Below, piece by piece: positions 42,423-50,444 of a DNA stretch of 64,000 nt. The stretch lies in the NCBI RefSeq assembly GCF_033283405.1, contig NZ_JAWMQR010000014.1, positions 32,726 to 96,725 on the forward strand. The letters are read 5' to 3'. A model generated the notes under the pieces. That model was not told the DNA's origin and did not search any database. It was given only the letters and a program-made list of their open reading frames with translations. Positions within the stretch are counted from its first letter, which is position 1, and every line of letters begins with the position of its first letter. Both the position numbers and the translations under genes were made by a program. This DNA is from Halioxenophilus sp033283405. GTDB lineage: Bacteria; Pseudomonadota; Gammaproteobacteria; Pseudomonadales; Cellvibrionaceae.

Positions 42423-43328
42423 TTATTTGATATTAACGTTGCCGCTAACGGTGGAGATGCTGATATCGCCATCGGCGTCGCCTACAGAAAATTCCAGTGA
42501 GTTGCCCATCCAGCGTTGTCGGTCTGGTTTGTCTTCGGTTAAATCGTTGGTAATGTCACCGCTCATGGTTTCAATTTCGATTTTGGCGCTAAGGACACTC
42601 AAAAATGAGACGTCGATATCGCCGCTGACAGCGTTATATTTTAAATGTGGGCGTTTGTCGGTGTGAGTTTTGGTATCGATATCACCGGAGACAGAATTAA
42701 ATTCGCCCTCGGCTAACTCTCCCATATTGTTAACCTGTATATCACCTTGTACTGATTCCAGTTCGATGCGGGTGGCGAAGCCGTTATAGTCGATGTCGCC
42801 GCTGACCGACTCGGCGAAAACAATACCTTCGTGATCCTCAATGACAACGTCGCCATTGACGGTTTCCAGATCCAGGCGCGAGCGATTACCTGTTATTTCG
42901 ATATCGCCGCTCACTGTTTCAATTTCAATTTCGCCGGTAACCGCGCTAATTTTAAAGTCGGTGGAAAACCCCTCTGCGTCGATGTTGGCTTTGATGGGCA
43001 TATAGATGGTGAGGTTGCTGCCACGGCTTCGGCCCCAGCGGTCGTCCCATTCGGCTGGGTGGGAGGGGGAGTCGACCACAATTTTTACCGAGTTGCCCTT
43101 GACTTCAAAAACAAACTTCTCGGTTTGGTCGTCCAGTCTGCCTTGTACACCCACTTGGTTTTTGTCCCAGCTTTTTATGGTGATTGAGCCGCGCACATTG
43201 TCGATGTGGACCGTGGGGCTGCTGCTGGTCTCTTTTACTTCATCTACATCCAGGTTGGGCAATGTGTCGTTTGCCGCGTACACCATAGCGGGTATCGCCA
43301 AAGCAATTAGGTAGGCTAGTTTGTTCAT
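42423..43328 (-). CDS. DUF4097-type secreted beta-helix protein
   Basis: The 301-residue protein has a signal peptide (LAYLIALAIPAMVYA) followed by repeated short units with VSGDI or VNGDV turns (TVSGDIEITG, TVNGDVVIED, SVSGDIDYNG, AVSGDIDVSF, TMSGDI, TVSGNVNIK). This is the DUF4097/DUF4098 pattern of a small beta solenoid. Such proteins are commonly encoded beside ECF sigma and anti-sigma genes and are thought to be envelope-stress or anti-sigma-linked factors. The start ATG has GAGG near it. It follows the anti-sigma-like gene by 10 bases, so the three genes form one operon. Confidence 0.85.
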   Translation of the reverse strand: MNKLAYLIALAIPAMVYAANDTLPNLDVDEVKETSSSPTVHIDNVRGSITIKSWDKNQVGVQGRLDDQTEKFVFEVKGNSVKIVVDSPSHPAEWDDRWGRSRGSNLTIYMPIKANIDAEGFSTDFKISAVTGEIEIETVSGDIEITGNRSRLDLETVNGDVVIEDHEGIVFAESVSGDIDYNGFATRIELESVQGDIQVNNMGELAEGEFNSVSGDIDTKTHTDKRPHLKYNAVSGDIDVSFLSVLSAKIEIETMSGDITNDLTEDKPDRQRWMGNSLEFSVGDADGDISISTVSGNVNIK

Positions 43329-43338
43329 TGCGTTATCC

Positions 43339-43842
43339 TCAAAGCGCTGTGGTGTTGGCTCGGTTAAGAAGATTGATCTGTTGTTTGGAGAGGTCTAAAA
43401 ACTGCCGGTTAAGCACCGGATCATTGGGGGCGGTCTTCAGGGCATTTTGTATTTGCGCCAAGGCGGCCTCGATGATGGCGAGATTCTCTCGAATAACGAT
43501 CTGCTGTTGTGCCTGGGCACAACTTTGTGCCATTTGGTAGCTCACGGTTTGAGTTGCCAGGGCGGTGTCGGTGTGCGCCGGTTGATACTCGGCGCCGGCT
43601 AGCTGCTGGCGTAACTCCTGATTTTGCAGTTGACTGAATAGGGCGCTGGCCAGGCCAAGCACGCCCACCAATAATGAAGCCGCCAGGCTGGTGTTGCGCC
43701 ACCAACCCGGGCCCGAGTGACTGGGAATGCGTGCCTGGATTTCTGGCCACAAGTCGTTCTGCGGTGCTAATTGGCTCGGCAGTTTGGCGAGCAGCTGGTC
43801 GAGCTGCTGGTCGCCGATGGTCTGTTTGTTACTCTCTTTCAT
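43339..43842 (-). CDS. Membrane anti-sigma-like protein
   Basis: This 167-residue protein has a soluble N-terminal half (LDQLLAKLPSQLAPQNDLWP) and one membrane helix at about 51-66 (LAASLLVGVLGLASALF). A helical periplasmic part with coiled-coil character (QLQNQELRQQLAGAE, LAQIQNALKTAPNDPVLN) follows. No zinc-finger HxxxCxxC motif is present. Position directly after an ECF sigma gene and the single helix suggest an anti-sigma factor that holds the sigma factor at the membrane; this is inference from context. The ribosome site is weak. Confidence 0.65.
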   Translation of the reverse strand: MKESNKQTIGDQQLDQLLAKLPSQLAPQNDLWPEIQARIPSHSGPGWWRNTSLAASLLVGVLGLASALFSQLQNQELRQQLAGAEYQPAHTDTALATQTVSYQMAQSCAQAQQQIVIRENLAIIEAALAQIQNALKTAPNDPVLNRQFLDLSKQQINLLNRANTTAL

Positions 43843-43902
43843 AGGCTTTGCTATAGGTTGATTGTGAGTACAAGTCGTTGCCTGGATTTTGCTTCCGCTG
43901 CT

Positions 43903-44415
43903 TTAGGCCAACCAGGTTTTTAACGCTGATCGTGCTCTATGCAGTTGTGCCTTACTGGTGCCAACGGCGATGTTGAGCATGTCGGCGATCTCCTCATGGG
44001 TGTAGCCCTCAAGGCTATAAAGCACCAATACTGTTCGTGCGCCATCGGGTAGCTTGTGCATGGCCTTCTCCAGATCGCCGTCCAGGTCCAGGGGACGGTC
44101 ACTTTCGCCAAGTTCGGCTACTGTTTCGATATCATCCTCAAATTTGGCTTTGCTGCGCCGTAAGCTGGAGAGCACTAAGTTGGCCGTTACCCGGTAGAGC
44201 CAGGTTCCGAACTGGCTTTCACCCTTGAAGCTGGAGAGTTTGTTCCAGGCGCGCACAAAAGCATCCTGACAGAGATCCTCTGCCCAGTGGCGATCTCCGC
44301 ACAATCGCAAGGAGAGGGCGTAGACACGGCCGTGATGCAGTCGGTAGAGCTGCTCAAAGGCTTTGCTGTCACCCTTTTGTGCTGCCTTTACCAGTTTCTG
44401 TTCGAATCTGTCCAA
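43903..44415 (-). CDS. ECF-type RNA polymerase sigma factor
   Basis: The 170-residue protein has sigma region 2 (FEQLYRLHHGRVYALSLRLC ... AEDLCQDAFVRAWNKL and FGTWLYRVTANLVLSSLRR). It also has region 4 (MHKLPDGARTVLVLYSLEGY, THEEIADMLNIAVGTSKAQL, HRARSALK). Region 1 and 3 are missing, as in ECF sigmas. It would redirect RNA polymerase to a small set of stress promoters, probably including its own. The start codon appears to be TTG with a weak GGAA ribosome site. The downstream anti-sigma-like and DUF4097 genes lie on the same strand at 60 and 10 bases spacing. Confidence 0.92.
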   Translation of the reverse strand: MDRFEQKLVKAAQKGDSKAFEQLYRLHHGRVYALSLRLCGDRHWAEDLCQDAFVRAWNKLSSFKGESQFGTWLYRVTANLVLSSLRRSKAKFEDDIETVAELGESDRPLDLDGDLEKAMHKLPDGARTVLVLYSLEGYTHEEIADMLNIAVGTSKAQLHRARSALKTWLA

Positions 44416-44519
44416 TGGGGTTTCCGGATATCCTTTTTTGACTTTGACGACAGGGCGGAATGCTTTGGTTTACTGGTAGGACTAAAAAAGTTTGGTGGGG
44501 AAAATTCGCTGATGGGTGC

Positions 44520-44552
44520 GAAAACAAAAAAGCTGGCATAAAGCCAGCTTTT
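44520..44552 (-). terminator. Rho-independent terminator of gltA
   Basis: On the minus strand, AAGCTGGC-tttat-GCCAGCTT is followed by a T-rich run (TTTTTTGTTTT). It begins 22 bases beyond the gltA stop. Confidence 0.88.
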
Positions 44553-44573
44553 CTGCGGTTGAGCGTGTAAGGC

Positions 44574-45848
44574 TTAACCTGGGTAGTCGCGTTTGGGGTA
44601 ACCGGTGTAGAGCTGACGTGGGCGGCCAATTTTGTAGGCGCCGCTGATCATCTCGTTCCAGTGGGCAATCCAACCAACAGTACGACCGGTGGCGAAGATC
44701 ACGGTGAACATTTCGGTAGGGATACCAATGGCCTTCATGATGATGCCGGAGTAGAAGTCGACGTTCGGGTAGAGTTTCTTCTCAACGAAGTAGGGGTCTT
44801 CCAGAGCGATCTCTTCCAGGCGTTTGGCAACCGCCAGTAGTGGATCGTTGATGCCGAGTTCAGCCAGAACGTCGTCACAGGTGGCTTTCATTACTTTGGC
44901 GCGTGGGTCGAAGTTTTTGTAGACACGGTGACCAAAGCCCATCAGTCGGAAAGGATCGTCTTTGTCTTTGGCTTTGGCGACAAACTTGTCGATATTTTCT
45001 ACGCTGCCAATCTCTTCCAGCATGTCGAGAACCGCTTCGTTAGCGCCGCCGTGTGATGGCCCCCAAAGGGCGGTGATGCCAGAGGCGATACAGGCAAACG
45101 GGTTGGCGCCGGAGGAGCCGGCCAGTCGGACGGTGGAAGTGGAGGCGTTTTGCTCGTGGTCGGCGTGCAGCAGGAAGATTTTGTCCATTGCTTTGGCCAG
45201 AACCGGGCTCACTTCAGGATCTTCACAAGGGGTGCCAAACATCATGTGCAGGAAGTTTTCGGCGTAGCCCATTTTGTTGTTGGGGTACATGAAAGGTTGG
45301 CCGAGATGATGTTTGTAACACATGGCTGCCAGAGTAGGCATTTTGGCGATCAGGCGGTGAGCAGAGATGGCGCGGTGTTCGGGGTTGGTGATGTCTAAGG
45401 AGTCGTGGTAGAAGGAGGCCAGGGCGCCGACGGCACCACACATCATCGACATCGGGTGAGCGTCATGGGTAAATCCGCGGAAAAAGCGGGACATGGACTC
45501 TTTCACCATGGTGTGGTGAGTGATGATGTCTACAAATTCGTCTTTTTCTTCGGGGGTTGGCAATTCGCCATTAAGGAGGAGGTAGCAGGTTTCGAGGTAG
45601 TCGGATTTTTCGGCTAGCTGCTCAATGGGATAACCCCGGTGGAGCAAAATTCCGTTGTCACCATCAATATAAGTAATTTTAGATTCACAGGCGGCTGTTG
45701 AAACAAACCCTGGATCATAAGTGAAGAAACCTTTGGCGGTCAGCCCGCGCACATCAATAACATCAGGGCCGGTGGAGCCTGCATAGACTGGCAGTTCCAT
45801 TTTTTCGTCCAAACCCTCGACCGTAAGGTAAGCTTTCTTATCAGTCAT
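44574..45848 (-). CDS. gltA: Citrate synthase (type II)
   Basis: The 424-residue protein shows the hexameric gammaproteobacterial citrate synthase pattern. It includes DPGFVSTAACESKITYIDGD near the N terminus (the NADH-sensing domain), GPSHGGANEAVL with a catalytic His, MGFGHRVYKNFDPRAKVM with the second His, and the aspartate-bearing region IFATGRTVGWIAHWNEMI. It condenses acetyl-CoA and oxaloacetate to start the citric-acid cycle. I start at ATG 45848 (AGGAG six bases upstream). It diverges from sdhCDAB-suc across 833 bases, the classic gammaproteobacterial arrangement, and ends at its own terminator. Confidence 0.97.
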   Translation of the reverse strand: MTDKKAYLTVEGLDEKMELPVYAGSTGPDVIDVRGLTAKGFFTYDPGFVSTAACESKITYIDGDNGILLHRGYPIEQLAEKSDYLETCYLLLNGELPTPEEKDEFVDIITHHTMVKESMSRFFRGFTHDAHPMSMMCGAVGALASFYHDSLDITNPEHRAISAHRLIAKMPTLAAMCYKHHLGQPFMYPNNKMGYAENFLHMMFGTPCEDPEVSPVLAKAMDKIFLLHADHEQNASTSTVRLAGSSGANPFACIASGITALWGPSHGGANEAVLDMLEEIGSVENIDKFVAKAKDKDDPFRLMGFGHRVYKNFDPRAKVMKATCDDVLAELGINDPLLAVAKRLEEIALEDPYFVEKKLYPNVDFYSGIIMKAIGIPTEMFTVIFATGRTVGWIAHWNEMISGAYKIGRPRQLYTGYPKRDYPG

Positions 45849-45908
45849 AACGGACTCCTGTTTCAGCAATTAGATAAAGCCTGTAGGCTGCACAACATTC
45901 AAACCTAT

Positions 45909-45919
45909 TCTATACCACA
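45909..45919 (-). promoter_or_regulatory. Possible extended -10 element of gltA
   Basis: On the minus strand TGTGGTATAGA fits an extended -10, about 60 bases upstream of the gltA start. The -35 is poor. The same TGTGGTATA string occurs upstream of purU. Confidence 0.35.
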
Positions 45920-46469
45920 GCCTTTTTAGTAAAGCCATGCTTGGATAGGTCCGGTATAACCTTGACTAGGTGTGAGTAAAACCCAACAAGGGGATAAGGG
46001 TGGGTGGCCCCGCTGGGGCAAAAGCACTATACGGTCCTCGGCGCGAATGTCAATTGGCGCACGAAACATGCTGTCTTTCTGACTATTCCTCCCGGCTGCT
46101 ATGGGTACAAAAATTACCCAGCTGTTTGGGGCTATTCAATATACACAATTGTTCTGCTGGTTTAGCGGCCAGGGAGTCCCTCAATATAGAACTAGAGCGA
46201 GGATTTTCAGGCGATCACGTAGGGATTGCCAGGCTTGGCATTTGCCTGAAGCATTGATGGTTGCCCGGCAGGGGAGGGGGGTGTTGTTGTTGGGTGCTTG
46301 TGCTGGGATGGCTGGTCTGCTGTTGGTTGGTATATATAAAGAAGCAAGAGAAAAGCATGGCTGGGATTTGGGTAACCGGGACAATCGTTGAGCCTGTGGA
46401 TAACCGGTTAAATACTTATTAAAGCCTGGATGGCGTTGGTTATATTTGCTATATGGCTTCCAGATCCAA

Positions 46470-46498
46470 TTGTAATTTCGAAGTCATATATCTATAAT
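46470..46498 (+). promoter_or_regulatory. Sigma-70 promoter of sdhCDAB-suc
   Basis: TTGTAA and TATAAT are separated by 17 bases, giving a perfect -10 and a four-of-six -35. The predicted start of transcription is near 46505, leaving about 175 bases of leader before the sdhC GTG. Confidence 0.65.
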
Positions 46499-46681
46499 TT
46501 CGCGCGGTCTTTAGAGGGGGTGCACTCGGCTCTCTCTGAGTTTTTCATTGTGGAATTGGTGGAATAATGAGCGTTATTCTTCGGTCAACCCTGCAATGCG
46601 ACTCGTCCCACCGGCGTGGCAGAACAGCCTTTCCCGAATCGGCTGCCAACTAGGTAGCGAAATAAAAAGGTAGCATTAACC

Positions 46682-47056
46682 GTGAACAAAAACAGACCTG
46701 TAAATCTCGACATATCCACGATTCGCCTTCCCATTACCGCTTATGTTTCTATTTTGCACCGTGTTTCCGGCGTCATTTTGTTTGGCGTTGTTGCGTTGCT
46801 GTTATGGACACTCAATGCAAGCTTGAGTTCAGAAGAGAGCTTTGTAGAGCTGGCGGACGTTCTGGGAAGCCCTCTGGTTAAATTCATCGTTTGGGCCAGT
46901 TTGTCGGCTTTAGCCTATCACCTGGTTGCCGGTGTTCGTCACCTGATCATGGATATCGGCATCGGTGAGAGCAAAGAAGGTGGCCTGATGGGCGCCAAAT
47001 TAGTAGCGATTTTCGCCGCAGTATTGATTGTTTTATTGGGGGTCTGGGTATGGTAA
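46682..47056 (+). CDS. sdhC: Succinate dehydrogenase cytochrome b556 subunit
   Basis: The 124-residue membrane subunit has three hydrophobic segments and the family motif SILHRVSG. S23 and R27 match the quinone-site residues S27 and R31 of E. coli SdhC. H80 in YHLVAGVRHLIMD matches the haem ligand. With SdhD it anchors the complex and passes electrons to ubiquinone. The start is GTG with AAGG about 11 bases upstream. It overlaps sdhD by seven bases. Confidence 0.94.
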   Translation: MNKNRPVNLDISTIRLPITAYVSILHRVSGVILFGVVALLLWTLNASLSSEESFVELADVLGSPLVKFIVWASLSALAYHLVAGVRHLIMDIGIGESKEGGLMGAKLVAIFAAVLIVLLGVWVW

Positions 47057-47418
47057 CAGCAGTCACTAGTTTTGGTCGCAGCGGCCTGTACGATTGGTTG
47101 ATTCAACGGGTTAGTGCCGTTGTTCTCGCGGCCTACACCATCTTTTTGGTGTTATACGTTCTTCTTCATCCAGAGCTGGATTACGGCCAGTGGAAATCGC
47201 TCTACGAACAGCTGTGGATGCGAGTTTTTAGCCTGGTAACTCTGGTTTCAATAATTGTTCATGCCTGGATTGGTCTGTGGTCGGTGCTGACTGACTACCT
47301 CACAGCGCGCACCATGGGTGCCAAGGCTGTGGTGGCGCGCGTGCTTTTGCAGGTGATCCTGGGTGCTGTAGCTGTAACCTACACCGTTTGGGGTGTAGAG
47401 ATTTTGTGGGGACTCTAA
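47050..47418 (+). CDS. sdhD: Succinate dehydrogenase membrane anchor subunit
   Basis: The 122-residue protein has three membrane helices and the motif VHAWIGLWSVLTDYL. It includes the DY pair that corresponds to the quinone-binding Asp-Tyr of E. coli SdhD. It forms the second half of the haem and ubiquinone pocket. Its ATG lies inside the end of sdhC, indicating coupled translation, and it is followed by sdhA after three bases. Confidence 0.94.
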   Translation: MVTAVTSFGRSGLYDWLIQRVSAVVLAAYTIFLVLYVLLHPELDYGQWKSLYEQLWMRVFSLVTLVSIIVHAWIGLWSVLTDYLTARTMGAKAVVARVLLQVILGAVAVTYTVWGVEILWGL

Positions 47419-47421
47419 ATC

Positions 47422-49194
47422 ATGGCAAACATGCGAACTATCTCATTTGATGGCATTGTGATTGGCGGCGGTGGTGCCGGCATGCGTGCTGCCCTGCAAA
47501 TGGCTCAGTCCGGTTTTAAAACGGCAGTAATTACCAAAGTATTTCCTACTCGCTCGCACACGGTCTCTGCTCAGGGTGGTATCACCTGTGCGATCGCCAG
47601 TGCTGACCCGAACGACGATTGGCGCTGGCACATGTACGATACCGTTAAAGGCTCCGACTACATCGGTGACCAGGACGCTATCGAGTACATGTGTTCTGTA
47701 GGCCCAGAAGCGGTATTCGAACTGGAGCACATGGGTTTGCCATTCTCCCGTACCGAAGAAGGCCGTATCTATCAGCGTCCGTTCGGTGGTCAATCTAAAG
47801 ATTTCGGTAAGGGTGGCCAGGCTGCCCGTACCTGTGCCGCCGCCGACCGTACCGGTCACGCGTTGCTGCACACGCTCTATCAAACCAACATCAAAAACAA
47901 CACCGTATTCCTGAACGAGTGGTTCGCTGTTGATCTGGTGAAAAACCAGGATGGCGTAGTGACTGGTGTGATTGCTATCTGCATCGAAACCGGTGAGACC
48001 GTCTACGTAAAATCCAAAGCGACCGTATTCGCCACCGGTGGTGCCGGCCGAATTTTCGCCTCTACCACTAACGCCCACATCAATACTGGTGACGGTGTCG
48101 GTATGGCTCTGCGTGCTGGTGTACCGGTGCAGGATATCGAAATGTGGCAGTTCCACCCGACTGGTATCGCCGGTGCTGGTGTACTGGTCACTGAGGGTTG
48201 CCGCGGTGAAGGTGGCTACCTGATCAATAAGGACGGCGAGCGCTTCATGGAGCGTTACGCACCTAACGCCAAAGACCTGGCTGGCCGCGACGTAGTGGCT
48301 CGCTCCATGGTGTTGGAGATCATCGAAGGCCGCGGTTGCGGTCCGGAAGGTGACCATGTATTCCTGAAGCTCGACCACCTGGGTGAAGAGGTTCTGGAGA
48401 GCCGTCTGCCTGGTATTTGTGAGCTGTCTCGTACCTTTGCTCACGCCGACCCGGTTAAGGTGCCAATCCCTGTCGTGCCTACTTGTCACTACATGATGGG
48501 TGGTATCCCAACCAACATCCATGGCCAGGCACTAACTCAAGATGCCAACGGCAACGATGTTGTCATTCCTGGCCTCTACGCCTGTGGTGAGATCGCCTGT
48601 GTATCGGTACACGGTGCCAACCGTCTGGGTGGTAACTCCCTGCTTGACCTGGTGGTCTTCGGTCGTGCTTCTGGTCTCTTTATTGAGAAAGCGCTGCGTG
48701 AAGGCATCGAAATGCGCGACGCCAGCGACACCGATATCGATGCGGCTATGGCTCGTCTGAACAAGGTGAACGGTTCCAGCGAAGGCGAAAACGCCGCAGT
48801 CTTGCGCAAAGAGCTGCAAACCATCATGCAGAACCACTTCGGTGTATTCCGTCGTGGCGACTACATGCAGGAAGGTATTAACAAGCTGGCGTCACTGCGT
48901 GAGCGTATCGAAAACGTCTATCTGGCCGACAAGAGCAACGCGTTCAACACTGCCCGTCTGGAAGCTCTTGAGTTGCAAAACCTGCTTGAGACCGCTGAAG
49001 CCACTGCCATTGCGGCAGAGGTGCGCACAGAGTCCCGTGGTGCCCACGCGCGTGAAGATTTCCAAGAGCGCGACGATGAAAACTGGCTGTGCCACTCTAT
49101 GTTCTTCCCCGGCGAGAAACGCGTTGGTAAGCGTGCCGTTAACTTTGCGCCTAAAACCGTTGAACGGTTTGAGCCGAAAGTCCGTACTTACTAA
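47422..49194 (+). CDS. sdhA: Succinate dehydrogenase flavoprotein subunit
   Basis: The 590-residue protein starts with the FAD-binding GGGGAGMRAAL. It has H46 in RSHTVSAQGG for covalent FAD attachment, HPTGIAGAG in the substrate site, and NRLGGNSLLDLVVFGR. It oxidises succinate to fumarate on the cytosolic side of the inner membrane and hands electrons to SdhB. Length and all motifs are complete. Codon use is strongly biased towards highly expressed codons, as in the rest of this block. Confidence 0.98.
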   Translation: MANMRTISFDGIVIGGGGAGMRAALQMAQSGFKTAVITKVFPTRSHTVSAQGGITCAIASADPNDDWRWHMYDTVKGSDYIGDQDAIEYMCSVGPEAVFELEHMGLPFSRTEEGRIYQRPFGGQSKDFGKGGQAARTCAAADRTGHALLHTLYQTNIKNNTVFLNEWFAVDLVKNQDGVVTGVIAICIETGETVYVKSKATVFATGGAGRIFASTTNAHINTGDGVGMALRAGVPVQDIEMWQFHPTGIAGAGVLVTEGCRGEGGYLINKDGERFMERYAPNAKDLAGRDVVARSMVLEIIEGRGCGPEGDHVFLKLDHLGEEVLESRLPGICELSRTFAHADPVKVPIPVVPTCHYMMGGIPTNIHGQALTQDANGNDVVIPGLYACGEIACVSVHGANRLGGNSLLDLVVFGRASGLFIEKALREGIEMRDASDTDIDAAMARLNKVNGSSEGENAAVLRKELQTIMQNHFGVFRRGDYMQEGINKLASLRERIENVYLADKSNAFNTARLEALELQNLLETAEATAIAAEVRTESRGAHAREDFQERDDENWLCHSMFFPGEKRVGKRAVNFAPKTVERFEPKVRTY

Positions 49195-49211
49195 TTTTGG
49201 GAGTAATAGAT

Positions 49212-49916
49212 ATGTTGAAAGTTGAGGTTTATCGTTACAACCCCGATACGGACGAAGTGCCTTACATGAAGGCGTACGAAGTCGATACCGGTGGCAAGGA
49301 TCTGATGGTCCTTGACGTGCTCGAGTTGATCAAGGCTCAGGATCCAAGCCTGGCTTTCCGACGCTCCTGTCGGGAAGGTGTGTGTGGCTCTGACGGTGTG
49401 AACATTAACGGTGTTAACGGTTTGGCCTGTGTTAAAGCGCTTTCTGAGTGCGTTAAAAACAACAAACTGATTCTGCGTCCACTGCCTGGTCTGCCGGTCA
49501 TCCGCGATCTGGTGATCGATATGACTCAATTCTACGATCAGTACAAGAAGATTGAGCCCTATCTGCAGAACAACTCCCCGGCACCGGCCATTGAGCGTCT
49601 GCAATCCCCTGAAGAGCGCGCCAAGCTGGACGGCCTGTACGAGTGTATTCTCTGCGCCTGCTGCTCTACCAGCTGCCCCTCATTCTGGTGGAACCCCGAT
49701 AAATTCATCGGCCCGGCCGGTTTATTGCAGGCTTACCGCTTCCTGGCAGACAGCCGCGATACTGAAACCGCCAAACGTCTGGCCAATTTGGATGACCCGT
49801 TCAGCGTATTCCGTTGCCACGGTATCCAAAACTGCGTACAGGTTTGTCCGAAAGGTTTGAACCCAACCCGCGCAATTGGCCATATCCGCAATATGCTGCT
49901 TAGTTCAGCAACCTAA
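49212..49916 (+). CDS. sdhB: Succinate dehydrogenase iron-sulfur subunit
   Basis: The 234-residue protein has the 2Fe-2S ligands in SCREGVCGSDG and GLAC. The 4Fe-4S/3Fe-4S ligands lie in CILCACCSTSCPSFWW and CHGIQNCVQVCPKGL. It carries electrons from FAD to the quinone. I start at ATG 49212 (GGGAG nine bases upstream). It is the last sdh gene and is followed by a 528-base gap rich in hairpins before sucA. Confidence 0.97.
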   Translation: MLKVEVYRYNPDTDEVPYMKAYEVDTGGKDLMVLDVLELIKAQDPSLAFRRSCREGVCGSDGVNINGVNGLACVKALSECVKNNKLILRPLPGLPVIRDLVIDMTQFYDQYKKIEPYLQNNSPAPAIERLQSPEERAKLDGLYECILCACCSTSCPSFWWNPDKFIGPAGLLQAYRFLADSRDTETAKRLANLDDPFSVFRCHGIQNCVQVCPKGLNPTRAIGHIRNMLLSSAT

Positions 49917-49983
49917 TTGGCCCATCTCGTACCAAGGTCGAGTGGCCCTTTAGATAAAATCCGTCTAAGGTAGTAGGTGGATT

Positions 49984-50015
49984 TGGGAGCCCGGGGGTTT
50001 GAACCTGGGCTCCCA
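49984..50015 (+). other. Stable hairpin after sdhB
   Basis: TGGGAGCCC and GGGCTCCCA form a 9-bp stem, and the 14-base loop contains the further inverted repeat GGTTTGAACC. It lies 67 bases after the sdhB stop with no T-run. Confidence 0.6.
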
Positions 50016-50271
50016 CTCCTGAGCTCTAAAAGCTCGTTGCACCCTTTAGGGTGGAGTGAGTGACGAAACTGGCTGGTAGTAGTGCACAGGTTTATCTGTT
50101 CTGGGTGAACTGAAGATTTACACAAGTTGGGCAAGACGAGAGACAGGAGTGCTTTTCGTGGAGGTTTTACGAAGGGCACAAATACTTTATCGATACCTGG
50201 GTGAGCCGGAATCCGGCCTATCTGTAACTGTAAGGCGAAACGCGCTCTAAAACTCATTCCCATTAAAAGTG

Positions 50272-50321
50272 ATTTTGATCTCTCCCTTCTAGAGCCAGAT
50301 CAAAATTCGGCTGAGAAGCCG
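50272..50321 (+). other. Pair of hairpins upstream of sucA
   Basis: ATTTTGATCT (50272-50281) pairs with AGATCAAAAT (50297-50306). Immediately after, CGGCT-GAGA-AGCCG (50308-50321) forms a stem closed by a GNRA-type tetraloop, a very stable RNA fold. The sucA start lies 123 bases further on. Confidence 0.6.
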
Positions 50322-50444
50322 TTTAGAACGCCTATAGATTAATTGCCAAGGTCTGCCCGCCGAAGTTCGCAAAGACTTCCGGCGTTGGTCCGTGACATTT
50401 TAGCGCCTCTTGCAGGTAGAGAGCCCGTAACCATGGTGGGCAGA

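Larger units (their letters stand above)
45849..46681. promoter_or_regulatory. Divergent gltA / sdhC control region
   Basis: The 833-base gap has no well-supported gene. It should hold promoters for both citric-acid-cycle units: a near-consensus promoter for sdhC at 46470-46498 and an extended -10 for gltA at 45909-45919. A short frame (46257-46391, 44 residues with one possible membrane helix) lacks a ribosome site and is not called. The sdhC transcript would have an untranslated leader of about 175 bases containing a small inverted repeat GAATAA/TTATTC at 46562-46579. Confidence 0.6.
49917..50444 (+). other. Hairpin-rich gap between sdhB and sucA
   Basis: The 528-base gap has no supported gene. 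Reading rightward it holds at least five perfect short hairpins: 49984-50015, 50021-50035, 50041-50052, 50272-50306 and 50308-50321. The first is the strongest. None has the T-run of a terminator. They may mark RNA processing or pause sites that adjust sdh and suc expression separately, or a structured leader of sucA. Confidence 0.6.

Noticed and set aside
46000..46257. Open frame of about 85 residues upstream of sdhC
   Set aside because: Atypical composition, no ribosome site, covers the region expected to be regulatory.
46101..46391. Short frame in the gltA-sdhC gap with a possible membrane helix (44 residues from ATG 46257)
   Set aside because: No ribosome site, repetitive G-rich coding, lies within the long divergent control region; no recognisable family.
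47443..48522. 359-residue minus-strand frame inside sdhA
   Set aside because: Shadow of sdhA caused by its strong codon bias; sdhA is unambiguous.
49984..50020. tRNA-like 3' end (GGTTTGAACC near GGGCTCCCA)
   Set aside because: No cloverleaf, no acceptor or anticodon stem could be built; it is a plain hairpin.
49913..50263. 116-residue minus-strand frame in the sdhB-sucA gap
   Set aside because: Runs through the hairpins antisense to the operon; composition not protein-like.
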